Assembly (NCBI GenBank): GCA_050743265.1
Contig: JBOGEN010000191.1
Span: 1 to 12,945, forward strand
DNA length: 12,945 nt
DNA from: JBOGEN01 sp050743265
GTDB taxonomy: Bacteria > Actinomycetota > Actinomycetes > JBOGEN01
Reading direction: 5' to 3'
The notes beneath the pieces were generated by a model. The model ran no database searches. It saw nothing but the letters and a program-made list of their open reading frames with translations, and had not been told where the DNA came from. Position numbers and translations under genes: made by a program. This document shows, piece after piece, positions 7,378 to 12,945 of this stretch. How positions within the stretch are numbered: position 1 is the first letter of the stretch; the number at the start of each line of letters is the position of its first letter.

Positions 7378-8478
7378 ATGCGCATCGTCCTGTTCGGCGC
7401 CACCGGGTACACCGGTCGTCTCACCGCCCACGCGCTCGTCCGTCGCGGGGCGGAGCCCGTGCTCGCCGGTCGCGACCCGCAACGCCTGCACGCCCTGGCC
7501 ACCGAGGCGGGCGGGGCGGGCGAGATCGTGGTGGCGGACTCGTCCGACGAGGGGTCCGTCCGCGGGCTGGTGAAGCCCGGTGACGTCCTGGTGAGCACGG
7601 TCGGCCCGTTCACCCGGCTGGGCCGGCCGGCCGCTTGGGCCGCCGTCGGCGCTGGGGCCACGTACCTCGATTCCACCGGCGAGGCGGCGTTCGTGCGGTG
7701 GCTCCTGGACGAGGTCGACGCCCCGGCCCGCCGGGCCGGCGCCACGCTCGCTCCGGCGTTCGGCTACGACTACGTGCCGGGAAACCTGGCCGCCGAGATG
7801 GCGCTCCGCCGCGCCCCCGAGGCCACGCACGTCCGGGTGGGCTACTTCCTGCAGGGCAGCGGCGGACCGAGCGGCGGCACGCTGGCCTCCGGCGCGGGCA
7901 TGGTGATCGACCCCGCGTACGCCTGGCGCGGGGGCAGGCTCGTCCCCGACCACCTGGCGTCCCGGATGACCCGCTTCGACCTGGACGGCCGCAGTCGCCA
8001 GGCGGTGTCGCTCGCCGGGTCCGAGCACCTGTGGCTGCCCCGCCGTCACGAGGGCCTCGTCGACGTCGGCGTGTACCTCGGGTGGGCCGGACGCAGATCC
8101 CGACTCGCCCAGGTCGGCAGCACCGCGGTGCACGCCCTCACCACGCTGCCGGGCGGGAGGGCGCTGGCGCAGGCGGTCGCCCAGCGCGTCGTTCGCGGGT
8201 CCACGGGTGGGCCGGACGCGGACGCCCGGGCCAGGTTCCGCACGCGTGTGGTCGCCGAGGCGGCGCTGCCCGGCCGGGGACCGCTGGCGCGGGTCGTGCT
8301 CGACGGGCCCAACCCGTACGACCTCACCGCGGAGCTGCTCGCCTGGGGTGCCACTCGGGCGACCAGCCGTACGCCCGAGAAGACCGGAGTCGTGGGTCCC
8401 GCGGATCTCTTCGGGTACGACGAGCTCGAGACCGCCTGCGCCGAGGTGGGCCTGCGACCGATCGAGGAGGCTGTGTGA
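7378..8478 (+). CDS. Saccharopine dehydrogenase-like NAD(P)-binding oxidoreductase
   Basis: This 366-aa protein starts with a Rossmann dinucleotide-binding motif, RIVLFGATGYTG (G7, G10, G13), followed by VLAGRDPQRL after the second strand, where the Arg suggests NADP(H). The motif GYDYVPGNLA (129-138) and the overall layout match the saccharopine dehydrogenase-like family (Sacchrp_dh_NADP), which also includes the mycobacterial trans-acting enoyl reductases. It is shorter than those roughly 420-aa reductases, and I see no basis for naming a substrate. There is no signal peptide, so it is presumably cytoplasmic. It overlaps the following DapB-like gene by 4 nt (GTGA, 8475-8478), so the two are translationally coupled and probably act on related substrates. 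The start has no ribosome site and appears leaderless. Confidence 0.85.
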   Translation: MRIVLFGATGYTGRLTAHALVRRGAEPVLAGRDPQRLHALATEAGGAGEIVVADSSDEGSVRGLVKPGDVLVSTVGPFTRLGRPAAWAAVGAGATYLDSTGEAAFVRWLLDEVDAPARRAGATLAPAFGYDYVPGNLAAEMALRRAPEATHVRVGYFLQGSGGPSGGTLASGAGMVIDPAYAWRGGRLVPDHLASRMTRFDLDGRSRQAVSLAGSEHLWLPRRHEGLVDVGVYLGWAGRRSRLAQVGSTAVHALTTLPGGRALAQAVAQRVVRGSTGGPDADARARFRTRVVAEAALPGRGPLARVVLDGPNPYDLTAELLAWGATRATSRTPEKTGVVGPADLFGYDELETACAEVGLRPIEEAV

Positions 8479-9272
8479 CCACCGTCTGCATCGCCGGAGC
8501 CACCGGATGGGTGGGCCGCGCGCTCGTCGACGCCGTGCGGATGACCCACGACCTCGTCCTCGCGTCCGCGGTGTCCCGGCGTGCCGCCGCCCGCGACCTC
8601 GGGGACACGGTCGACCGGGCGCCGCTCGGCGTGCCCGTGTTCGGGACGGTCGCCGAGGCGCTGGACGACGTGGACGTGCTCGTCGACTACACCTCGCACG
8701 ACGTCGTGCGCGACCACGTCCTGCATGCCGTACGCCGCGGGGTGCACGTGGTCGTCGGCTCCTCCGGCCTCACCGCGGAGGACTACGCCGAGGTCGACAG
8801 CGTCGCGCGCGAGCACGGCGTCGGCGTGGTCGCCGCCGGCAACTTCTCGCTCACGGCGGCGATGGCGCAGGCGGCCGCACTGCTCGTGGCCCGGCACCTG
8901 CCGCACTGGGAGGTGGTCGACTACGCCAAGGCCGACAAGGCGGACGTGCCCAGCGGCACCGCGCGGGAGCTCGCCGAGCGGCTCGGGGCGGTGCGCAGGC
9001 CGGCCTCACCTGTCGCCGTCGATGCGGTGAGCGGCCCGCGTGAGGCCCGCGGCACGACCGTCGGCGGGGGCCAGGTGCACTCGGTACGGCTGCCCGGGTA
9101 CGTCATCTCGACCGAGGTGCTGTTCGGCCTGCCGGACGAGCGGCTCACGATCCGCCACGACGCCGGGGGCAGCCCCACGCCGTACGTGGAGGGCACGCTG
9201 CTCGCCGTCCGTGCGGTCGGCGGCCGGGTCGGGCTCACCCGTGGCCTGGACACTCTGCTGCTCGACAGCTGA
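8475..9272 (+). CDS. DapB-family (dihydrodipicolinate reductase-like) reductase with altered catalytic motif
   Basis: This 265-aa protein matches the DapB fold and length. It has N-terminal GATGWVG (8-14) for NAD(P)H, VDYTSHD (70-76), the strand/turn VVVGSSGLT, AGNFSL (121-126), and PSGTA (159-163) in the substrate loop. The C-terminal half has the HSVRLPGYV...TEVLFG...LTIRHDA signature. DapB reduces hydroxy-tetrahydrodipicolinate in lysine/diaminopimelate synthesis using a His-His pair and a Lys in HHxxKxD. Here that segment is AKADKAD (151-157): the Lys (K155) and Asp remain, but both histidines are gone. A standard DapB role is therefore doubtful, and a different imine or enamine substrate is possible. 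The GTG start at 8475 overlaps the previous stop and has AGGAGG (8465-8470) 4 nt upstream. No dapA, lysA or other lysine gene is adjacent. Confidence 0.82.
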   Translation: MTTVCIAGATGWVGRALVDAVRMTHDLVLASAVSRRAAARDLGDTVDRAPLGVPVFGTVAEALDDVDVLVDYTSHDVVRDHVLHAVRRGVHVVVGSSGLTAEDYAEVDSVAREHGVGVVAAGNFSLTAAMAQAAALLVARHLPHWEVVDYAKADKADVPSGTARELAERLGAVRRPASPVAVDAVSGPREARGTTVGGGQVHSVRLPGYVISTEVLFGLPDERLTIRHDAGGSPTPYVEGTLLAVRAVGGRVGLTRGLDTLLLDS

Positions 9273-9286
9273 CCGGCGGTTCCAGA

Positions 9287-9301
9287 GGCGCGGGAGGCGC
9301 C
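9287..9301. terminator. Weak hairpin between convergent DapB-like and PAC2 genes
   Basis: GGCGC-GGGAG-GCGCC forms a 5-bp GC stem with a 5-nt loop inside the 50-bp convergent gap. There is no T tract on either strand. It could act as a bidirectional stop for both genes, but such short stems occur by chance in this composition. Confidence 0.25.
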
Positions 9302-9322
9302 CGTCGAGTGGTGTGCCGACCC

Positions 9323-10249
9323 TCAGCTCTCGGGCTCGTCCCCGCGGCGGGTCTGCTGCGCGAGGAAGCGCTCCAGCTCGGCGCCGAGCTCGTCCGCGCT
9401 GGGCATGTCGGAGGGCTGGGCGAGCAGGCCGCCCTGGCTGCGGGCGCTCACGTACGCGTCGTACTGCCGCTCCAGGCCTTCGACCACCGACCGCACCTCG
9501 GACGACTCGTCCACCTGGGCGTCGATCTCGGAACGCGTGTGCTCGGCCGCCGCGGTGAGCGCGCCGGTCGGGATGCTGAGCTCGGCCGCCGCGGCGAGGG
9601 CGTCGAGCAGCGCGGCCGCGGCTCCGGGGTAGTCCATCTGCACGAGGTAGTGCGGGACGTGCACGGCGAAGCCCATCGCGTCGCGCCCGGCCTGGCCGAG
9701 GCGGTACTCGAGCAGAGCGCCCACACTTGCCGGGACCTGCACCCGCTGGACCCACGGCTCGTGCCCGCGCACGAGATCGGCTCGCGTCCCGTGGGCCGTC
9801 ACGCCGACCGGCCGGGTGTGCGGCACAGCCATCGGGATCGCGTCCAGCCCGACGGTGAGCCGGACGTCGAACCGCTCGACGAGCTGCGACACCGCGGCGA
9901 TGAAGCGCTCCCACTGGGTGTCCGGCTCCGGGCCGGTGAGCAGCAGGAACGGCGTGCCGTCAACGTCGCGTAGCCGCAGCAGCGCGAGTCGGGGCTCGTC
10001 GTAGCTCTGCCAGTGGTTCTCGTCGAACACCATCACCGGGCGGCGTGCGCGGTAGTCGTGCAGCTGGTCGTGGTCGAACGTGGCGACGACCTCGTGCTCG
10101 AACGCGGAGAGCAGGTGCTCGCGGGCGAGGTGGGCCCCGTTGCCCGCGTCCACGAACCCGCTCAGCGCCTGGACGAGCACCGGGCGCCCGTACCCGTCGG
10201 GTTCGGGCAGCCCGGGGGTAACGGTGTACAGGTCGCCAGGGTCCAACAC
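9323..10249 (-). CDS. PAC2-family protein (proteasome assembly chaperone-like)
   Basis: With the start chosen here, this 308-aa protein belongs to the PAC2 family, named after the eukaryotic proteasome assembly chaperone 2 and common in actinobacteria, where its function is not settled. Recognisable segments are PVLVQALSGFVDAGN near the N-terminus, TPFLLLTGPEPDTQWERF, and the loop GLDAIPMAVPHTRPVGVTAHGTR. These precede a conserved C-terminal half (VGALLEYRLG, GFAVHVPHYLVQMDYPGAA) and a helical tail ending in acidic residues. The GTG at 10249 is preferred because AGGAGG (10266-10261) lies 11 nt upstream and the protein then begins MLDPGDLY, the family-like N-terminus. An in-frame GTG at 10312 would add 21 unconserved residues without a ribosome site. 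No proteasome or Pup gene is adjacent. Confidence 0.88.
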   Translation of the reverse strand: MLDPGDLYTVTPGLPEPDGYGRPVLVQALSGFVDAGNGAHLAREHLLSAFEHEVVATFDHDQLHDYRARRPVMVFDENHWQSYDEPRLALLRLRDVDGTPFLLLTGPEPDTQWERFIAAVSQLVERFDVRLTVGLDAIPMAVPHTRPVGVTAHGTRADLVRGHEPWVQRVQVPASVGALLEYRLGQAGRDAMGFAVHVPHYLVQMDYPGAAAALLDALAAAAELSIPTGALTAAAEHTRSEIDAQVDESSEVRSVVEGLERQYDAYVSARSQGGLLAQPSDMPSADELGAELERFLAQQTRRGDEPES

Positions 10250-10389
10250 GTCGGGCTCGACCTCCTGTCCGTTCGCGGGTGGTGTGCGGTTGCGGAGGCT
10301 CTCCGTGGCCACGCGGTGTCCGCGCGCTCACCGTGCCAACACGGCGGGCCCACCGATCCATCCATTTTCGCGTCCCGCCGAACCGCGCG

Positions 10390-10412
10390 CCCCCCCGGGC
10401 ACCCGGCGGGGG
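10390..10412 (-). terminator. Strong GC hairpin after the FAD oxidase gene
   Basis: CCCCC plus CCGG (10390-10398), the loop GCAC, then CCGG, a bulged C and GGGGG (10403-10412) fold into a 9-bp stem starting about 14 nt past the FAD oxidase stop. No T run follows on the minus strand, so it would be an I-shaped terminator of the kind proposed for actinobacteria. It also separates this gene from the PAC2 gene downstream on the same strand. Confidence 0.5.
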
Positions 10413-10425
10413 AGGTCTGGTCCGG

Positions 10426-11820
10426 TCAGTCGGAGGCCCGGACCCGGTGGTTGGCGAGGAAGATCCCGTCGGGGTCCACCGCCGAGCGGATCGCGGTGAG
10501 CCGTGCCCACGACTCGGGTGGGTACCCGGCGCTCACGTCCACCTGGCGCTCGGCGAAGTTCAGGTACTGCCGCCCGTTCGCCCACGGGGCCATCGCGGAG
10601 ACGAGGCCCTCGGCGTCCGCGAGGCCCTTCGCCCCCATCTCCGGAGTGGCGGCGATGGCGGCGCCGAACACGAGGAACCTGCCGTCCAGGTGGGGCAGCG
10701 CGCCGGCCTGGGGATCCCGCCGTCCGAGCGCCCCGCCGAGCTGACGCAGCTCGGCCATCAGCAGGGACGAGCCCGAGCCCGACCCACAGGCGGTGAGGAA
10801 CGCCTCGACGCCCTCGGCCGGCAGGGAGCCCAGCATCGACGAGTCCGTCACCGCCGGTGTCGGGCCCTCGGGGTCCATGTGCAGCCGGACGAGGGACGAG
10901 GCGGGTACCCGGGAGAACGTGTCCATGTCCGGGCCGAGCTCGCGCAGCGGGGCGAGGATCCGCTCCGCCGCCGCGTCCCCTTCCAGGATGACGCCGTTGA
11001 CCATGACGAGCCGGCGGCCACGGAACGGCTCGGGGATCTCCGGGATCGGCGGGAGCTGGAGCAGCCGGAACGCCGTCGTCACCGAGTCCGGCGCCTCCGG
11101 GGCCCACGTCGACCAGCGGTGCAGGACCTGGGCGGCGTGCGACCAGTCCCAGGTGAGCATGCCGGCGAACGCGGTCTCGATCGGGTGCAGGGCGAACTCG
11201 AGCGCGGTGACGACCCCGAAGTTGCCGCCACCCCCGCGCAGCCCCCAGAACAAGTCGGCCTCGTGGTTCGCGTCCGCCCGGACGAACGAGCCGTCGGCGG
11301 TCACGAGCTCGACCGCGGTGATCTGGTTCGTCTGCATCCCCAGCGAGCGGGCGTACCACCCGATGCCGCCTCCGAGGGAGTAGCCGACCACGCCGACATC
11401 CGGCGAGGACCCGTGCAGGCCGGCCAGGCCGTGCTGGGCGGCAGCCTCGACGGCCTCGAGCCACAGCGAGCCGGCGCTCACCCGCGCGCGGCGCGACACA
11501 GGGTCGATCGTCGTCCCTGTCATGTCCGACGTCCGGAGCAGGACCACGTCGGCCAGCGAGCCGAGCGGCGCGGCGTTGTGCCCCGTGCCCTGGGCGGTCA
11601 TGCGCAGGCCGGCCTGACGTGCAGCTCTGATGACGTCGGCCACCTCGGCAGGGCTCGTCGGGAACGCCACCGCGGCAGGACGCTGGTCCACCGCGACGTT
11701 CCACGGCATCCGGGCGGGGTCGTAGCCGGGGTCACCCGAGAGGTGGACTGCGCCGCCGCACAGCCCGCGCAGGGACGAGGCGTCGACATCGCGGGGACGG
11801 GAGGTGGATTCGGTGGTCAC
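10426..11820 (-). CDS. FAD-binding oxidoreductase, berberine-bridge-enzyme type
   Basis: This 464-aa protein has an N-terminal FAD_binding_4 (PCMH-type) domain and a C-terminal BBE segment. The flavin-linking histidine is present in AQGTGHN (H81). The second loop is GSSPDVGVVGYSLGGGIGW (137-155), with Ser139 where bicovalent members have a cysteine before the proline, so a single His-FAD bond is expected. The C-terminal YLNFAERQ...WARLTAIRSAVDPDGIFLANHRV is the BBE signature that closes the flavin site. Such enzymes oxidise sugars, alcohols or secondary metabolites using O2 or another acceptor; the substrate cannot be read here. There is no signal peptide. The GTG start at 11820 has GAGGAGG 7 nt upstream; the open frame extends to 11997 but that part is Arg/Pro-rich and unconserved. 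It is divergent from the aldo/keto reductase. Confidence 0.9.
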   Translation of the reverse strand: MTTESTSRPRDVDASSLRGLCGGAVHLSGDPGYDPARMPWNVAVDQRPAAVAFPTSPAEVADVIRAARQAGLRMTAQGTGHNAAPLGSLADVVLLRTSDMTGTTIDPVSRRARVSAGSLWLEAVEAAAQHGLAGLHGSSPDVGVVGYSLGGGIGWYARSLGMQTNQITAVELVTADGSFVRADANHEADLFWGLRGGGGNFGVVTALEFALHPIETAFAGMLTWDWSHAAQVLHRWSTWAPEAPDSVTTAFRLLQLPPIPEIPEPFRGRRLVMVNGVILEGDAAAERILAPLRELGPDMDTFSRVPASSLVRLHMDPEGPTPAVTDSSMLGSLPAEGVEAFLTACGSGSGSSLLMAELRQLGGALGRRDPQAGALPHLDGRFLVFGAAIAATPEMGAKGLADAEGLVSAMAPWANGRQYLNFAERQVDVSAGYPPESWARLTAIRSAVDPDGIFLANHRVRASD

Positions 11821-12151
11821 GGGGGGTCCTCCTCGGTGGGGCGAGAGTCTCGGTCGGGACGGTGCGGCCACCGGCTCGGCGGCGAGGTGGGGCCTGCATG
11901 GGCTCGGCCCGGACCTCGGCTCGTGGGCCTGGTCTGTGGGCGTTCGCCGGGTTCGTCCCCCGTCCGCGCGCGTCTGGGATCCACCCGGGGCGTGCACGCG
12001 GCACCGTTCCTCACGGCCGCTCCCTCACGGGACGGAACCAGACGCGGCTGCCGGGCACGGTACGCCTGGCCAGGGGGGCTGCACCGGCTTTTGCCGGGCT
12101 CCGCCAACCTCGCCCTCAGGAGCTCGCGGGGCCGCTGGGACAATGGCCGGC
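11821..12151. other. Divergent intergenic spacer between FAD oxidase and aldo/keto reductase
   Basis: This 331-bp stretch separates two oppositely directed genes and must hold both promoters. At its left edge is the FAD oxidase ribosome site. At its right edge is GACAAT (12139-12144), a candidate -10 for the aldo/keto reductase. I see no convincing small gene, RNA, long repeat or clear -35 in the middle; the open frames there are Arg/Pro-rich shadows. Confidence 0.5.
12139..12144 (+). promoter_or_regulatory. Candidate -10 for the aldo/keto reductase (leaderless start)
   Basis: GACAAT ends 7 nt before the ATG at 12152. No Shine-Dalgarno is present between it and the start, so transcription may begin at or next to the start codon. 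The -35 region is not recognisable. Confidence 0.3.
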
Positions 12152-12945
12152 ATGACGTACACCGCGGCGCCCGGCCGCTACGCCGACATGACGTACCGCC
12201 GCACCGGCAGGAGCGGCCTGGCACTGCCCGCGGTGTCGCTGGGGCTCTGGCACAACTTCGGTGACGACGTCGCGCTCGAGACGCAGCGGGCGCTCCTGCG
12301 CCGCGCGTTCGACCTCGGGATCACCCACATCGACCTGGCGAACAACTACGGCCCGCCCTACGGCGCGGCCGAGCGCAACTTCGGTCGCGTCCTCGCCGAG
12401 GACCTGCGGCCGTACCGCGACGAGCTCGTCCTCTCCACGAAGGCCGGGTACGACATGTGGCCCGGCCCGTACGGCGAGTGGGGATCGAGAAAGTACCTCC
12501 TCGCGTCGCTGGACCAGTCGCTGCGGCGAATGGGGCTGGACTACGTAGACATCTTCTACTCGCACCGGCCGGATCCCCAGACGCCTCTGGAGGAAACCAT
12601 GGGCGCCCTGGATTCGGCGGTGCGGGCCGGGAAGGCCATCTACGTCGGCATCTCGTCCTACTCGTCGGCCTGGACGCGCGAGGCGGTGGCGATCCTGCGT
12701 GAGCTCGGCACTCCGTTGTTGATTCACCAGCCGTCGTACTCGATGATCAATCGCTGGTTGGAGGCGGATGACCTCCTGGCCACCCTGGAGGAGGTCGGTG
12801 CCGGCTGCATCGCGTTCTCACCGCTGGCCCAGGGCCTGCTCACGAATCGCTATCTGGATGGGATTCCCTCCGACTCCCGCATCGCCACCGGCGGCGCCTT
12901 GTCGGAGTCGATGCTCACCGAGACGAACCTGGCCAAGGTCCGGGC
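12152..12945 (+). CDS. gpr: Aldo/keto reductase, YghZ/Gpr (L-glyceraldehyde 3-phosphate reductase) type, cut by window end
   Basis: The visible 264 residues closely follow E. coli YghZ/Gpr, with MTYRRTGRSGL, SLGLWHNFG, FDLGITHIDLANNYGPP, STKAGYDMWPGPYG, SRKYLLASLDQSL and SYSMINRW. This family has an (alpha/beta)8 barrel and reduces aldehydes such as L-glyceraldehyde 3-phosphate and methylglyoxal with NADPH. The catalytic tetrad is complete: D61, Y66, K97 and H138. The gene runs off the right edge, missing roughly the last 60-80 residues including much of the cofactor-binding C-terminus. The start at 12152 fits the family's N-terminus and appears leaderless. Codon use changes inside the gene: 3 of the first 110 codons end in A or T, against about 19 of the remaining 154, which also hold four TTG leucines. 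It is divergent from the FAD oxidase. Confidence 0.95.
   Translation, partial: MTYTAAPGRYADMTYRRTGRSGLALPAVSLGLWHNFGDDVALETQRALLRRAFDLGITHIDLANNYGPPYGAAERNFGRVLAEDLRPYRDELVLSTKAGYDMWPGPYGEWGSRKYLLASLDQSLRRMGLDYVDIFYSHRPDPQTPLEETMGALDSAVRAGKAIYVGISSYSSAWTREAVAILRELGTPLLIHQPSYSMINRWLEADDLLATLEEVGAGCIAFSPLAQGLLTNRYLDGIPSDSRIATGGALSESMLTETNLAKVR

Noticed and set aside
7282..8133. N-terminal extension of the M23-like frame upstream of 7281
   Set aside because: It is antisense to the Rossmann gene, low-complexity, and would bury the clear membrane segment mid-protein. The ATG at 7281 fits better.
8475..9272. Naming the DapB-like gene dapB as the housekeeping lysine enzyme
   Set aside because: The catalytic HHxxKxD segment is AKADKAD and no lysine pathway gene is adjacent, so the symbol would overstate the evidence.
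9006..9914. A 302-codon minus-strand frame across the DapB-like/PAC2 junction
   Set aside because: It is out of frame with the PAC2 gene, antisense to the DapB-like gene, and strongly Arg/Ala/Gly-biased with no family features.
11821..11997. Upstream extension of the FAD oxidase frame to 11997
   Set aside because: The GTG at 11820 has a strong GAGGAGG site 7 nt upstream, and the added residues are Arg/Pro-rich and unconserved.
1..12945. CRISPR arrays, tRNA/rRNA genes, insertion sequences, phage or defence genes
   Set aside because: No repeat-spacer pattern, cloverleaf-like sequence, transposase motif or terminal inverted repeats were seen by reading. A tRNAscan/ISfinder-type search would settle small cases.

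Overview
The window is a high-GC chromosomal segment, well above 70% G+C by eye, with codons almost always ending in G or C. GTG starts, strong AGGAGG ribosome sites mixed with apparently leaderless starts, and the gene content (PAC2 protein, long HrpA helicase, Lrp/EamA pair) point to an actinomycete (Actinomycetota). I cannot resolve the genus. I see no rRNA, tRNA, CRISPR array, insertion sequence, phage gene or attachment site. It reads as ordinary chromosome rather than an island.

Layout. At the left edge, a possible 33-codon small gene (108-209) precedes a gamma-class carbonic anhydrase (234-773, +). Facing it is a RhtA-like EamA/DMT exporter (minus strand, start 1679). Its frame has no stop where the family normally ends and runs on antisense through most of the carbonic anhydrase gene. 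Divergent from the exporter is an AsnC/Lrp-type regulator (1742-2257, +), probably its regulator, followed 27 bp later by the full-length DEAH RNA helicase HrpA (2285-6244, +). Only 2 bp beyond HrpA lies the end of a convergent, membrane-anchored M23-like protein with a C-terminal fibronectin III domain (6247-7281, -).

Divergent from the M23-like gene is a two-gene operon (7378-9272, +): a saccharopine-dehydrogenase-like Rossmann oxidoreductase and, overlapping it by 4 nt, a DapB-family reductase whose catalytic histidine pair is replaced. A convergent PAC2-family gene follows (9323-10249, -), then a BBE-type FAD-linked oxidase (10426-11820, -). A 331-bp divergent spacer leads to a YghZ/Gpr-type aldo/keto reductase (12152 onward, +), cut by the window end.

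The strongest leads for unrecognised biology are the translationally coupled Rossmann/DapB-like pair, which combines two amino-acid-type reductase folds without the usual lysine-pathway catalytic residues, and the M23-like protein in which two active-site histidines have become tyrosines. No complete, clearly new multi-gene system is evident. Most genes belong to well-known families.
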